A DNA stretch of 64,000 nucleotides from Microbacterium sp. MYb72 (GCF_002979415.1 NZ_PCOT01000007.1:1-64000), one strand, 5' to 3'; shown: positions 52,851-62,417, numbered from the stretch's first letter. Program-made: numbers and translations. The notes: generated from the letters alone by a model not told the origin.

Positions 52851-53194
52851 CCGCATCCACGACGACGCCCTCGATCTCGGCGGGTTCTCCGCGGTGGATC
52901 GTCTGGCTGGTCATCGGTCTCAGTGGCCTCTTCTACGCCTATGCGGTGTGGAACGCCGTGGCGCACCTGGTGTCCATGGCGCAGAGCGGCCTGACGGCGA
53001 CGGGGTGGACGACGCTGCTCTTCGGGGTCGTGTTCCCTGCCCTCGTCTTCGTGTTCGCCCTCGTGATCGGCCGTCGGCGCCGCGTGGGTGAGCTCAGCCT
53101 CGTGCTGCTCGCCGGTCTGGGCGTCGTGGCGGTGTTCTGGCTGAGCCTGCTCGGCTACAGCATCCTCAACATGTCTCAGCTGGTGGCTGCCTGA
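52847..53194 (+). CDS. small three-helix membrane protein
   Basis: The 115-residue protein has three hydrophobic segments (about 17-42, 53-74, 83-110) with a basic GRRRRVG loop between the second and third. No family is recognised. It is coupled to the preceding membrane protein gene by ATGA, and lies directly upstream of serA, which has its own promoter region. Confidence 0.75.
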   Translation: MTASTTTPSISAGSPRWIVWLVIGLSGLFYAYAVWNAVAHLVSMAQSGLTATGWTTLLFGVVFPALVFVFALVIGRRRRVGELSLVLLAGLGVVAVFWLSLLGYSILNMSQLVAA

Positions 53195-53316
53195 TCCTGC
53201 CGTCACACGGCACGGGGCAGCGATCCTGCTCCGGTACAGTTGACGTGATCGCGCCCCCGATGGTGTGCGGCGCATCGGCCCTCTCCCGCATGTCGCGCTG
53301 CCCCGAAGGATCCACT

Positions 53317-54921
53317 GTGCCGAAGCCTGTTGTGCTCATCGCCGAAGAACTCTCTCCCGCCACGATCGAGGCTCTGGGCCCCGACTTCGACGTCCGCAAC
53401 GTCGACGGCACCGACCGCGAGGCTCTTTTCGCCTCGCTCGCGGAGGCGGACGCCGTTCTCATCCGCTCGGCGACCCGCATCGACGAGGAGGCGCTGTCGC
53501 ACGCGCCGCAGCTCAAGGTGGTCGCCCGCGCGGGCGTCGGCCTCGACAACGTCGACATCAAGGCGGCGACGGCCGCGGGCGTGATGGTCGTCAACGCGCC
53601 GACGTCGAACATCGTCTCCGCCGCCGAGCTCACGATCGGGCACATCCTCAGCCTCGCCCGTCGCATCCCCGCGGCGCACGCCTCGCTCTCCGCGGGGCAG
53701 TGGAAGCGCAGCTCCTACACCGGCGCAGAGCTCTTCGAGAAGACGGTCGGCATCATCGGCCTCGGGCGCATCGGGGCTCTCGTCGCCGCGCGTCTCGCGG
53801 CCTTCGACATGCGCGTGGTCGCCTACGACCCCTATGTCACGTCGGCGCGCGCCCAGCAGCTGGGCGTGCAGCTCCTGTCGCTCGACGAGCTGATCGCCGA
53901 GTCCGACTTCATCACGATCCACATGCCCAAGACGCCCGAGACCACGGGCATGCTCAGCACCGAGCAGTTCCAGGCCATGAAGAAGACCGCCTACGTCGTC
54001 AACGTCGCCCGCGGCGGCCTGATCGACGAGGCGGCGCTCATCGAGGCGCTCAACGCCGGCGAGATCGCCGGCGCCGGACTCGACGTCTTCACCTCGGAGC
54101 CCCCGGCGGAGGGCAGCTCCGCGCGCGCCCTCACCGCGCTGCCGAACGTCGTCGTCACCCCGCACCTCGGAGCCAGCACCGACGAGGCGCAGGAGAAGGC
54201 GGGCGTCTCGGTCGCCCGCTCCGTGCGCCTGGCCCTCGGCGGCGACCTCGTCCCCGACGCCGTGAACGTCGCCGGCGGCGTGATCGATCCCTATGTGCGC
54301 CCCGGCATCTCCCTGGTCGAGAAGCTCGGCCAGATCTTCTCGGCGCTCGCGACCTCGCCCCTCACCAGCCTCGACGTCGAGGTGCACGGCGAGCTGAACG
54401 ACTACGACGTGAGCGTGCTGAAGCTCGCCGCGCTCAAGGGCGTCTTCACCAACATCGTCAGCGAGACCGTGTCGTACGTGAACGCTCCGCTGCTCGCCGA
54501 CCAGCGCGGCATCGCGGTGCGCCTGCTGAAGGATGACGTCAGTGACGAGTACCGCAACGTCATCACGCTGCGCGGTGCGCTCTCCGACGGGACGCAGCTC
54601 TCGGTCTCCGGCACGCTGACCGGCCCGAAGCAGACCGAGAAGCTGGTCGGGATCAACGACCACGCGCTCGAGCTCCCGATCGAGAAGCACCACGTCGTGA
54701 TGCTCTACACCGACCGCCCCGGCATCGTCGCGGTCTACGGACAGAAGTTCGGCGAGGCCGGTATCAACATCGCCGGTATGCAGATCGGCCGCCTCGCGGC
54801 GGGCGACCAGGCGCTCAGCGTGCTGACCCTCGACTCGCCCGTGTCCGAGGAGCTCCTCGACGACGTCCGCACGGCGATCGACGCCGACCTGTTCCGTCAG
54901 ATCGAGCTCACCGAGGTCTGA
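53317..54921 (+). CDS. serA: D-3-phosphoglycerate dehydrogenase
   Basis: The 534-residue protein has the NAD-binding GIIGLGRIGALVAARLAAFD motif shortened to GLGRIGALVAARL, RGGLIDEAALIEAL, the catalytic-His region PHLGASTDEAQEKAG, then an ASB domain and a C-terminal ACT domain (HHVVMLYTDRPGIVAVYG). This is the long actinobacterial form with serine feedback control. It starts serine synthesis from 3-phosphoglycerate. I chose GTG 53317, preceded by GAAGGATCC; an upstream ATG at 53245 adds a leader unlike the family. A TACAGT box (53235-53240) may be its -10. Confidence 0.95.
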   Translation: MPKPVVLIAEELSPATIEALGPDFDVRNVDGTDREALFASLAEADAVLIRSATRIDEEALSHAPQLKVVARAGVGLDNVDIKAATAAGVMVVNAPTSNIVSAAELTIGHILSLARRIPAAHASLSAGQWKRSSYTGAELFEKTVGIIGLGRIGALVAARLAAFDMRVVAYDPYVTSARAQQLGVQLLSLDELIAESDFITIHMPKTPETTGMLSTEQFQAMKKTAYVVNVARGGLIDEAALIEALNAGEIAGAGLDVFTSEPPAEGSSARALTALPNVVVTPHLGASTDEAQEKAGVSVARSVRLALGGDLVPDAVNVAGGVIDPYVRPGISLVEKLGQIFSALATSPLTSLDVEVHGELNDYDVSVLKLAALKGVFTNIVSETVSYVNAPLLADQRGIAVRLLKDDVSDEYRNVITLRGALSDGTQLSVSGTLTGPKQTEKLVGINDHALELPIEKHHVVMLYTDRPGIVAVYGQKFGEAGINIAGMQIGRLAAGDQALSVLTLDSPVSEELLDDVRTAIDADLFRQIELTEV

Positions 54922-54933
54922 CCCGGGCCCACG

Positions 54934-54968
54934 AGAGGCGGGGGAGGCGCGATGCCTCTCCCGCCTCT
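54934..54968. terminator. serA terminator, probably bidirectional
   Basis: AGAGGCGGGGGAGGC (54934-54948) and GCCTCTCCCGCCTCT (54954-54968) form a 15-bp stem with one mismatch and a 5-nt loop. It lies between the convergent serA and TetR genes. Confidence 0.82.
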
Positions 54969-55035
54969 TGCGTGTGCGGATCGCTGACCCGGTGGTGCGG
55001 CGTCACCTGGAGAGGCGCATCGCGTCTCTGGGGGA

Positions 55036-55581
55036 CTAGCGTGACGTGGCGCTCAGCACGAGCGCGATCAGCTCCGCGAGCTCCTCGCTGCGCGGCACCA
55101 GGCGCTCGGGCCCGTGCACGTCGAGGGAGTTGTTGAAGTAGAGCCCGTCGCTGAGCAGCATGACGAGGTCGAGGCTCGCCCTGTCGCGGACGTGAGGGCG
55201 GATCGTGTCCTCCCAGCGGTGACGGGTGTGGCGCAGCATGTCCGCTGCCGCTGCTGATCCGCCCTGGGCCAGGCGCGTGGCGGCGATGAGAGCGCGGTCC
55301 AGCGCATCGTCCTCCATGACCGAGGTGCGGACGTAGTAGGCCACCGGACCCTCCTCCGCCGCCGTCATCCGCTCCAGATCCGCCGTCGTGAGCGCATCGA
55401 GCCGCTCGAGGAGTCCCGCCGCGAGCTCTTCCTTCGAGCCGAAGTGGTAGAGCAGGCCGCCCTTCGACACTCCAGCCGCTTTCGCTGTCGCATCGAGGGT
55501 CGCCGCCCGCTCTCCGTCGGCGATGAGGATCGACTCGAACGCGTCCAGGACGCGTTCTCGGGCGAGAGGAGGTCGGGGCAT
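55036..55581 (-). CDS. TetR family transcriptional regulator
   Basis: The 181-residue protein has an N-terminal TetR HTH (about 6-50, TLDATAKAAGVSKGGLLYHFGSKEEL shortened to AKAAGVSKGGLLYHFGSKEE). The helical effector-binding region of about 130 residues follows. It is divergent from a DHA2 efflux gene and shares with it an inverted repeat, so it is very likely its repressor. ATG 55581 lies 7 nt after a TATAGT box; a longer frame back to 55848 overlaps the efflux gene. Confidence 0.9.
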   Translation of the reverse strand: MPRPPLARERVLDAFESILIADGERAATLDATAKAAGVSKGGLLYHFGSKEELAAGLLERLDALTTADLERMTAAEEGPVAYYVRTSVMEDDALDRALIAATRLAQGGSAAAADMLRHTRHRWEDTIRPHVRDRASLDLVMLLSDGLYFNNSLDVHGPERLVPRSEELAELIALVLSATSR

Positions 55582-55585
55582 ATCT

Positions 55586-55615
55586 GTTACTATACCATCT
55601 GGACGGTTCAGTAAC
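55586..55615. promoter_or_regulatory. TetR operator and divergent promoter
   Basis: GTTACT (55586-55591) and AGTAAC (55610-55615) bound a 30-nt imperfect palindrome (about 22 of 30 positions symmetric) with inner CC/GG pairs. TATAGT (55594-55589, minus strand) lies inside it and ends 7 nt before the TetR ATG. Binding here would block both genes. Confidence 0.72.
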
Positions 55616-55645
55616 TGAGCCGCAGAAGATCCTGAGAGGTGCCTC

Positions 55646-57193
55646 ATGACGCGCACAGCGTCGATCCCCACTGTCGTCGACAACGCCGAGACCGATGCTC
55701 CCCGTGTAGGGGCGCGAGGCTGGGCCGCGCTCGTCGTGCTCATGCTGCCAGTGCTGCTGGTGTCGGTGGACAACACCGTGCTGAGCTTCGCGCTGCCCGA
55801 GATCTCGATGGCGCTCTCGCCGTCGGGCGCCGAGCAGCTGTGGATCATCGACGTCTATCCGCTCGTCCTCGCCGGACTCCTCGTCACGATGGGGACCATG
55901 GGCGACCGCTTCGGTCGCCGCAAGCTCCTGCTCATCGGCGCGACCGGCTTCGCGGCCGTCTCGGCGCTGGCCGCCTTCGTCCCGACGGCGGGCCTGTTGA
56001 TCGGTGCGCGTGCACTGCTCGGCTTCTTCGGCGCGATGCTGATGCCGTCGACGCTGTCGCTGCTGCGCTCCATCTTCCGCAATCGCGAGCAGCGCCGCAT
56101 GGCCATCGCCGTCTGGGCGGCCGGTTTCTCGGCGGGCGCCGCACTCGGACCGATCGTCGGAGGCTTCCTCCTCGAGCACTTCGCCTGGGGCTCCGTGTTC
56201 CTCGTCGCGGTCCCGGTTCTGATCCCTCTGCTGATCCTCGCGCCGCTGCTGGTGCCGGAGAGCCGTGACCCGAACCCCGGTCGCATCGATCCCGTCAGCA
56301 TCGTGCTGTCGATGGCCGCGATGATCCCGGTCGTCTACGCGATCAAGACGCTGGCCGTGGACGGCCCCTCGTGGAAGGCGGGCGCCTTCGCGGCGTTCGG
56401 CCTCCTCATGGGATACCTGTTCGTGCGTCGGCAGAACCGCGCCGAGATCCCGATGCTCGACATGGGCCTGTTCCGCCGCGGATCCTTCTCCGGGGCGATC
56501 ATGGTGAATCTCCTGAGCGTCGTCGCCCTCGTCGGCTTCCTCTACTTCGTCTCCCAGCACGTGCAGCTCGTGCTCGGACTCTCTCCGATGGAGGCCGGTT
56601 TCGCGCTGGTCCCCGGCATGGCGGCGATGATCATCGCCGGTCTCCTCGTCGTCCCGATCTCGAGACGGGTGCGTCCGCGGGTGCTGATCCCCGCCGCGCT
56701 GCTGTTCTCGGTGACCGGGTACCTGCTGGTGGCGTTCACGACCTCCGATCACGGCGTCCTGCCGCTCGTCGTCGCCTTCATCGTGCTCGGCATCGGCATC
56801 GGCGCGGCCGAGACGATCTCGAACGAGCTGATCCTGTCGAGCGCCCCCGCGGAGAAGGCGGGAGCCGCGAGCGCGGTCTCCGAGACCGCCTACGAGCTGG
56901 GCGCCGTGCTGGGCACGGCGATCCTCGGCGGCATCATCACCGCGTTCTACCGCGGAGCCCTCGTGCTCCCGCCCGGACTGCCGGAGGATGCGGCCGTCGC
57001 CGCCCGCGAGACCCTCGCCGGCGCCTACACCGCGGCCGCGAAACTGCCGGAGCAGCTCGGGGGCGCGCTGTGGGATGCCGCGGCGACGGCCTTCGGGTCG
57101 GGCGTCATGGTGACGTCGCTGATCGGTGCGGGCCTCGTCGTCGCGGCGGGTGCCATCGCCGCCGTCACACTGCGCACGACCCCGTCTCACTGA
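55646..57193 (+). CDS. DHA2-family MFS efflux transporter (SmvA/QacA-like)
   Basis: The 515-residue protein has 14 predicted transmembrane segments. It has the DHA2 features [14 protein letters not shown] (helix 1 Asp), [27 protein letters not shown] (motif A) and [22 protein letters not shown] cut to [15 protein letters not shown] (motif C region). Relatives export quaternary ammonium compounds and dyes. Control by the divergent TetR gene is likely. It separates serA from leuB in an otherwise conserved gene order. Confidence 0.92.
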   Translation: MTRTASIPTVVDNAETDAPRVGARGWAALVVLMLPVLLVSVDNTVLSFALPEISMALSPSGAEQLWIIDVYPLVLAGLLVTMGTMGDRFGRRKLLLIGATGFAAVSALAAFVPTAGLLIGARALLGFFGAMLMPSTLSLLRSIFRNREQRRMAIAVWAAGFSAGAALGPIVGGFLLEHFAWGSVFLVAVPVLIPLLILAPLLVPESRDPNPGRIDPVSIVLSMAAMIPVVYAIKTLAVDGPSWKAGAFAAFGLLMGYLFVRRQNRAEIPMLDMGLFRRGSFSGAIMVNLLSVVALVGFLYFVSQHVQLVLGLSPMEAGFALVPGMAAMIIAGLLVVPISRRVRPRVLIPAALLFSVTGYLLVAFTTSDHGVLPLVVAFIVLGIGIGAAETISNELILSSAPAEKAGAASAVSETAYELGAVLGTAILGGIITAFYRGALVLPPGLPEDAAVAARETLAGAYTAAAKLPEQLGGALWDAAATAFGSGVMVTSLIGAGLVVAAGAIAAVTLRTTPSH

Positions 57194-57197
57194 CCAG

Positions 57198-57257
57198 TAC
57201 GCTGGGGGGACCGGCATCCGTTCCGATGGGTGCCGGTTCCCTCATGCAAGGAGTGTC
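57198..57257 (+). promoter_or_regulatory. leuB promoter and leader hairpin
   Basis: A TACGCT box (57198-57203) follows the efflux gene. ACCGGCA (57210-57216) and TGCCGGT (57231-57237) form a 7-bp stem in the leader. CAAGGAG lies before the leuB start. A 9-codon ORF (ATG at 57244) overlaps the leuB start out of frame; it has no Leu codons, so classical attenuation is unlikely. Confidence 0.5.
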
Positions 57258-58301
57258 ATGTCGCGTGTCGTGAAGCTGGCCGTCATCCCGGGTGACGGCA
57301 TCGGACCCGAGGTCATCGCCGAGGCGGAGAAGGTCCTCGACGCCGTGACCGCCGCGAGCGATGTCACGTTCGACAAGACCCGGTTCTCGCTGGGAGCCGC
57401 GCGCTTCCTGGAGACCGGCGACACCCTGACGGACGACGACCTGTCGGCGATCGCCGCACACGACGCGATCCTCCTCGGCGCGGTCGGCGGCCAGCCCGGA
57501 GACCCGCGCCTCAAGGACGCGAACATCGAGCGGGGGCTGCTGCTGCGCCTGCGGTTCACGCTCGACCACTACGTCAACCTGCGTCCGTCGAAGCTCTTCA
57601 CCGGCGCCCCCGGACCGCTCGCGAACCCCGGCGACATCGACTTCGTCGTCGTGCGGGAGGGCACCGAGGGGCCGTACGTCGGCAACGGGGGAGCGATCCG
57701 CACGGGAACTCCGCACGAGGTCGCCAACGAGACCAGCGTGAACACGGCGTTCGGCGTCGAGCGCGTCGTCCGCTACGCCTTCGAGCTCGCCGAGCGCCGT
57801 CGCAAGAAGGTCACGCTCGTCCACAAGACCAACGTCCTCGTGCACGCGGGCGCCATCTGGCAGCGGATCGTGAACGAGGTCGCCGCTTCGCACCCGGACG
57901 TAGAGGTCGACTATCTGCACGTCGACGCCGCGACGATCTTCCTGGTCACCGACCCGTCGCGGTTTGACGTGATCGTCACCGACAACCTGTTCGGCGACAT
58001 CCTCACCGACCTCGCCGGCGCGGTCACCGGCGGCATCGGTCTCGCCGCGTCGGGCAACATCAACCCCGACGGCGCCTTCCCCTCGATGTTCGAGCCGGTG
58101 CACGGCTCCGCGCCCGACATCGCCGGCCAGCAGAAGGCCGACCCGACCGCGGCGATCCTGTCGATCGCGCTCCTGCTCGACCACCTCGGCCTGGCGGAGG
58201 AGTCGGTGAGAGTCAGCGCGGCCGTCGAGGCCGATATCGCGGCGCGCACCGGCGCCCGCAGCACGGCGGAGATCGGCTCCGCGATCGCCGCGCGCCTCTG
58301 A
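57258..58301 (+). CDS. leuB: 3-isopropylmalate dehydrogenase
   Basis: The 347-residue protein has the isocitrate/isopropylmalate dehydrogenase pattern: [11 protein letters not shown], the Arg-rich [17 protein letters not shown] (first Arg of substrate binding), [35 protein letters not shown] and [13 protein letters not shown]. It oxidises and decarboxylates 3-isopropylmalate in leucine synthesis. ATG 58258-region is excluded; the chosen ATG is at 57258 with AAGGAG upstream. ilvE follows, keeping BCAA genes together. Confidence 0.96.
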   Translation: MSRVVKLAVIPGDGIGPEVIAEAEKVLDAVTAASDVTFDKTRFSLGAARFLETGDTLTDDDLSAIAAHDAILLGAVGGQPGDPRLKDANIERGLLLRLRFTLDHYVNLRPSKLFTGAPGPLANPGDIDFVVVREGTEGPYVGNGGAIRTGTPHEVANETSVNTAFGVERVVRYAFELAERRRKKVTLVHKTNVLVHAGAIWQRIVNEVAASHPDVEVDYLHVDAATIFLVTDPSRFDVIVTDNLFGDILTDLAGAVTGGIGLAASGNINPDGAFPSMFEPVHGSAPDIAGQQKADPTAAILSIALLLDHLGLAEESVRVSAAVEADIAARTGARSTAEIGSAIAARL

Positions 58302-58362
58302 ACGACAGGCGTAGGCTGAAGCAGCGCGATGATGCGCCCACCCACGAGGAACGGATGACGAC

Positions 58363-59463
58363 ATGACGACGATCGACACCGAGGCGACCGTGGCTCCGCT
58401 GGAGTTCGCGGTCACGAAGAACCTGAACGCGGCGACGCCGGCGAGGGTCGCCGAGGTCCTGGAGAACCCCGGCTTCGGCGTGGTGTTCACAGACCACATG
58501 GTCGACATCTGCTGGTCGGTGAACGGCGGCTGGCACCGCCCCCGGGTGCAGCCCTACGGCCCGATCCCGCTCGACCCCGCAGCCTCCGTGCTGCATTACG
58601 CGCAAGAGATCTTCGAGGGCATCAAGGCCTACCGTCACGCCGACGGGTCGATCCACACGTTCCGCCCCGATCGCAACGCAGCGCGCCTGCAGGCGAGCGC
58701 CCGTCGCCTGGCGCTGCCGGAGCTGCCGACCGAATACTTCATCCAGTCGCTGCGCGAGATCATCGCCGTCGACGGCCGCTGGGTTCCGTCCGGCGCCGAT
58801 CAGAGCCTGTACCTGCGCCCGTTCATGTTCGCCAAGGAGGCCTTCCTCGGTGTCCGCGCGGCGCAGAAGGTCGCCTACTACGTGATCGCGAGCCCCGCCG
58901 GGGCGTACTTCTCCGGTGGTGTGAAGCCGGTGCGCATCTGGCTGTCCGAGGACTACGCGCGTGCGGGCAAGGGCGGCACGGGCAAGGCGAAGACCGGCGG
59001 CAACTACGCATCGAGCCTGCTCGCGCAGAGCGAGGCGAGCGCGAAGGGCTGCGACCAGGTCGTGTTCCTGAACGAGAACCGCTACGTCGAGGAGCTCGGC
59101 GGCATGAACGTCGTGTTCGTCTTCAAGGACGGCCGCGTGGTCACGCCCGAGTCCGACAGCATCCTGGAGGGCATCACGCGCGACTCGCTGCTGCAGCTCG
59201 CGGAGGATCGCGGCTACACCGTGGAGAAGCGGCCGATCTCGATCGACGAGTGGCGCCAGGGCGTGGCCTCCGGAGACATCGTCGAGGTCTTCGCCTGCGG
59301 CACCGCCGCGGTCGTCACGCCGATCGGCGCGCTGGTCGGAGAGGGGTTCGACGAGCCGCAGCCCCTCGGCGAGCTGGCGCTCTCCCTGCGCGAGGAGCTC
59401 ACCGAAATCCAGTACGGCCGCCGCGAGGACCGTCACGGCTGGCTGGTCCGTCTGGACGCCTGA
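58363..59463 (+). CDS. ilvE: branched-chain amino acid aminotransferase
   Basis: The 366-residue fold-type IV PLP enzyme has LHYAQEIFEGIKAYRHADG (substrate and phosphate site), RPDRNAARLQASARRL, and KTGGNYASSLLAQ with the catalytic Lys near residue 210. EELGGMNVVFV follows. It makes valine, leucine and isoleucine in the last shared step. A TAGGCT box at 58312-58317 suggests a transcript with a 35-40-nt leader containing GAGGAACGG before the ATG. Confidence 0.96.
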   Translation: MTTIDTEATVAPLEFAVTKNLNAATPARVAEVLENPGFGVVFTDHMVDICWSVNGGWHRPRVQPYGPIPLDPAASVLHYAQEIFEGIKAYRHADGSIHTFRPDRNAARLQASARRLALPELPTEYFIQSLREIIAVDGRWVPSGADQSLYLRPFMFAKEAFLGVRAAQKVAYYVIASPAGAYFSGGVKPVRIWLSEDYARAGKGGTGKAKTGGNYASSLLAQSEASAKGCDQVVFLNENRYVEELGGMNVVFVFKDGRVVTPESDSILEGITRDSLLQLAEDRGYTVEKRPISIDEWRQGVASGDIVEVFACGTAAVVTPIGALVGEGFDEPQPLGELALSLREELTEIQYGRREDRHGWLVRLDA

Positions 59464-59494
59464 CGCCGCTCGCGCCCCGAGCGCGCCGCATCGC

Positions 59495-59534
59495 CGAGAC
59501 CCCCGTCTGCCCCACCGGGCCGGCGGGGGTCTCG
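59495..59534 (+). terminator. terminator after ilvE
   Basis: CGAGACCCCCG (59495-59505) and CGGGGGTCTCG (59524-59534) form an 11-bp perfect stem with an 18-nt loop, 31 nt after the stop. Confidence 0.82.
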
Positions 59535-59570
59535 ACGTCGGTCGGGGTCTCGAAGAGGAGCGCGGCTGGC

Positions 59571-59582
59571 TAGGCTGAACGG
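59571..59582 (+). promoter_or_regulatory. -10 box of the FAH-family gene
   Basis: TAGGCT (59571-59576) ends 6 nt before the GTG start at 59583, fitting a leaderless transcript that supports this start. Confidence 0.55.
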
Positions 59583-60350
59583 GTGAAGATCGCACGATTC
59601 AGCCACGACGACGCCATCATGTACGGGATCGTCGACGAGTCCGACCTGGTCGTGCTCGCCGGTGACCCCCTGTTCACGGGATACGAGACGACAGGTGCCC
59701 GCGTGCCGCTGGCGGATGCCGCGCTGCTGGCTCCCGTGATCCCGCGCTCCAAGGTGGTGTGCGTCGGCAAGAACTACCACGACCACGCCGCCGAGATGGG
59801 GGGAGTGGCGCCGGAGGAGCCGCTGCTGTTCCTGAAGCCGAACACGGCCGTGATCGGTCCGGGCGACGCGATCATCCGGCCCGCGCTGTCGCAGCAGACG
59901 GAGTACGAGGGCGAGCTCGCCGTCGTGATCGGCAGGGTCGCGAAGAACGTGAAGGCGGCGGACGCGCTGAACCACGTGCTCGGCTACACGATCGGCAACG
60001 ACGTCACCGCGCGCGACCTCCAGCGCAAGGACGGCCAGTGGTCTCGGGCCAAGGGATTCGACACGTTCTGCCCTCTGGGCCCCGTGATCGAGACCGACTT
60101 CGACCCGGCATCCGCCACCATCGAGACCCGTGTGAACGGCGAGGTGCGTCAGCATGCGCCGCTGACCGACATGATCCACTCCGTCCCTGCGATCATCGAG
60201 TACGCCTCCGCGGTGTTCACGCTGCTCCCCGGCGACGTGATCCTCACCGGGACTCCGGCCGGAGTCGGCGCCTTCGGGGCGGGCGACACGGTCGAGGTGG
60301 AGATCACCGGCCTCGGCATCCTGCGCAACTCCGTCCGCGACGCGCAGTGA
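59583..60350 (+). CDS. fumarylacetoacetate hydrolase family protein
   Basis: The 255-residue protein has the FAH pattern: VVCVGKNYHDHAAEMG, EYEGELAVVIGR (metal-binding Glu), GYTIGNDVTARDLQ, and LLPGDVILTGTPAGVG. FAH enzymes act as acylpyruvases, oxaloacetate decarboxylases or 2-hydroxyhepta-2,4-diene-1,7-dioate isomerases. In mycobacteria a relative lies between leuB and gltX too, so this is a backbone gene and not part of an aromatic operon. Its stop overlaps the next start (GTGA). Confidence 0.9.
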   Translation: MKIARFSHDDAIMYGIVDESDLVVLAGDPLFTGYETTGARVPLADAALLAPVIPRSKVVCVGKNYHDHAAEMGGVAPEEPLLFLKPNTAVIGPGDAIIRPALSQQTEYEGELAVVIGRVAKNVKAADALNHVLGYTIGNDVTARDLQRKDGQWSRAKGFDTFCPLGPVIETDFDPASATIETRVNGEVRQHAPLTDMIHSVPAIIEYASAVFTLLPGDVILTGTPAGVGAFGAGDTVEVEITGLGILRNSVRDAQ

Positions 60351-61603
60351 CCACCCTCACGCCCGAACGACAGGTCGAGGTCCAGCGCCGCACGGTCCTC
60401 GTCCTGTCGCTCGGTCAGGTGCTGGGCGGCATCGCGTTCGGCGCCACGGTCTCCCTCGGTGCGCTGCTCGCCGCAGACCTCTCCGGCAACGACGGCCTCT
60501 CCGGACTCGCCACCGCGTCGGTGACGCTCGGCCCTGCGCTGTGCTCGATCCCGCTCGCCCGCATGGCGGCACGGTTCGGGCGCCGTCGCGCGCTGACCCT
60601 CGGCAACGTGTTCGCGCTGACCGGCATCGCGATCGTCGTGCTGGCCGTCGCGCTGCGCATCTTCCCACTGCTCCTGCTGGGCACCCTGACGATCGGGGCG
60701 GGCAACGCAGGCAACCTCCAGTCGCGGTTCGCCGCGACCGACCTCGCGGCGCCGCAGCATCGCGGCCGTGACCTGTCGATCGTCGTGTGGTCCACCACGA
60801 TCGGAGGAGTGGCTGGGCCGCTGCTGCTGGGGCCGGGCGAGGTCGTGGGGCACGCGCTCGGGATGCCGCCGCAAACGGGCTCGTACGCCTTCTCCTTCGT
60901 CGCCCAGTGCGCCGCGCTGATCCTGTACCTGGTGGCGCTGCGCCCCGATCCGCTGCTGGCGGCGCAGAAGCTCGCCACTGCAGCCGCGGCCGCGGCGGCC
61001 GGGATCGTCAGGAAGGACAGCCCCGTCGTCGCGCGGTACGCGATCTTCGCGGTCGCGGGTTCTCACGTGGTGATGGCCTCGGTGATGGCGATGACGCCCG
61101 TGCATCTCTCGCACATGGCGCACGCGATGCACGGCATGGAGACCACGCCCGCCGACGTCTCCGCGCTCGTCGGTGTCACGATCGCTCTCCATGTGGGAGG
61201 CATGTACGCGCTGTCGCCTCTCTTCGGCATCCTCGCCGACCGCTGGGGTCGGCTGCGCGTCGTCCTGCTGGGGCAGGCGCTGCTGGCCGGAGCCCTCGGG
61301 TTCGCCGTCTTCGCGAACGATCAGGCGTGGGGCGTCATCGTCGCTCTGATCCTGCTCGGCCTCGGATGGAGCGCGGCGACCGTCGCGGGTGCGGCGCTGC
61401 TCACGGAGGCGAGCGCCGCCGAGCTGCGCACGCGTCGGCAGGGACGCAGCGACTCGCTCATGAGCCTGTCCGCTGCGGCGGGGGCGGTCCTCGCCGGGGT
61501 GATCCTGTCGAACTTCCAGTACGCGGGACTCGGGATCGCGGCATCCGTCATCGTGGTCGCGATCGTCGTGATGTCGCCGTTCGGCCGCTCCGGTTCGCGA
61601 TGA
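60347..61603 (+). CDS. MFS transporter in the leuB-gltX block
   Basis: The 418-residue protein has 12 transmembrane segments and loop motifs ARMAARFGRRRALTLG and FGILADRWGRLRV. GTG 60347 overlaps the FAH stop. An MFS efflux gene also lies in this position in mycobacteria, so the arrangement is probably old. Substrate unknown. A methyltransferase gene overlaps its end by 4 nt. Confidence 0.87.
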   Translation: MTTLTPERQVEVQRRTVLVLSLGQVLGGIAFGATVSLGALLAADLSGNDGLSGLATASVTLGPALCSIPLARMAARFGRRRALTLGNVFALTGIAIVVLAVALRIFPLLLLGTLTIGAGNAGNLQSRFAATDLAAPQHRGRDLSIVVWSTTIGGVAGPLLLGPGEVVGHALGMPPQTGSYAFSFVAQCAALILYLVALRPDPLLAAQKLATAAAAAAAGIVRKDSPVVARYAIFAVAGSHVVMASVMAMTPVHLSHMAHAMHGMETTPADVSALVGVTIALHVGGMYALSPLFGILADRWGRLRVVLLGQALLAGALGFAVFANDQAWGVIVALILLGLGWSAATVAGAALLTEASAAELRTRRQGRSDSLMSLSAAAGAVLAGVILSNFQYAGLGIAASVIVVAIVVMSPFGRSGSR

Positions 61604-62364
61604 AGGACTGGGCGGGCGTCGGGGAGGCCTACTCCGCCTCGTATGCGGCGCTCTGCGCCGGCACGCTGCCCGTCATGAGCGCGATGCTCGGGCCGGCGGT
61701 CGGTCGCGACCTGGTCGATGTGGGTTCCGGTGACGGCACCCTGGCGGCCGCGTGGGCGGAGCAGGGCTGGAGCGTCACGGCCTGCGAGCCGGAGGAGACC
61801 ATGCGGAGCGAGTCGCTGCGCCGGCATCCGCACATCCAGACCGTTGCGGGGCGGTTACCGTCCCTCCCGTTCGACGACGAGGACTTCGACGTGGCCGTCG
61901 CGAATTTCGTGCTCAACCACGTCGACTCGCCGCGCTCCGCCGCGGCCGAGCTGCGCAGGGTGAGTAGGGGCGCCGTCATCGCCTCGATCTGGACGCGCTC
62001 GCCCTCCTGGCTGTGGGCCGAGGTCACGGAGCGGGCCGGTGTGGTGCCTCTGGCCGGAGGGCGCCTCGCCCCGGAGGAGGAGTTCGAGCGCACGCCAGAG
62101 GGCTTCGAACGGATGCTGCGCGAGGCTGGCCTCGCTGCACTCGATGTGGCAGAGCACACCTGGGTCTGGAAGGCCGATCCCGGTGCGCTGTGGACGTCGG
62201 TGGAGGGCGGTGTGGCGGGCGCCGGTGCGCTCTACGCCTCTCTCGGTGCCGCGGACAGGGAGCGCTTCCGCCACGCGTTCGACACCGTGGCGGCCGAACG
62301 CGTCATCGATGACCTGCTGCCACTGGAGCACTCCGCGGCGATCGCGGTGAGCGCGGCCCGCTGA
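61600..62364 (+). CDS. class I SAM-dependent methyltransferase
   Basis: The 254-residue protein has the Rossmann SAM-binding motif DLVDVGSGDGTLAAAW (motif I), ACEPEETM (acidic motif II), and VAVANFVLNHVDSPRSAAAEL shortened to NFVLNHVDSPRSA (motif IV region). The fold is of the Methyltransf_11 type. It has no substrate-specific domain, so the acceptor is unknown. ATG 61600 overlaps the MFS stop, so it is translated with it; the two may modify and export one compound. Confidence 0.87.
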   Translation: MKDWAGVGEAYSASYAALCAGTLPVMSAMLGPAVGRDLVDVGSGDGTLAAAWAEQGWSVTACEPEETMRSESLRRHPHIQTVAGRLPSLPFDDEDFDVAVANFVLNHVDSPRSAAAELRRVSRGAVIASIWTRSPSWLWAEVTERAGVVPLAGGRLAPEEEFERTPEGFERMLREAGLAALDVAEHTWVWKADPGALWTSVEGGVAGAGALYASLGAADRERFRHAFDTVAAERVIDDLLPLEHSAAIAVSAAR

Positions 62365-62402
62365 GCCCGCGGAGCAGACGGGGAGACGGCATCCGCTCCC
62401 GG

Positions 62403-62417
62403 TAGAATCGAGGGGAT
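62403..62417 (+). promoter_or_regulatory. gltX -10 box
   Basis: TAGAAT (62403-62408) lies 9 nt before the gltX ATG, so the leader would be only a few nt. GAGGGG is in the same gap. No clear -35 box is seen. Confidence 0.5.

Noticed and set aside
54908..57217. 769-codon minus-strand open frame over the TetR/efflux region
   Set aside because: It overlaps both genes out of phase and shows repetitive Arg/Asp/Glu/Gly sequence without any motif.
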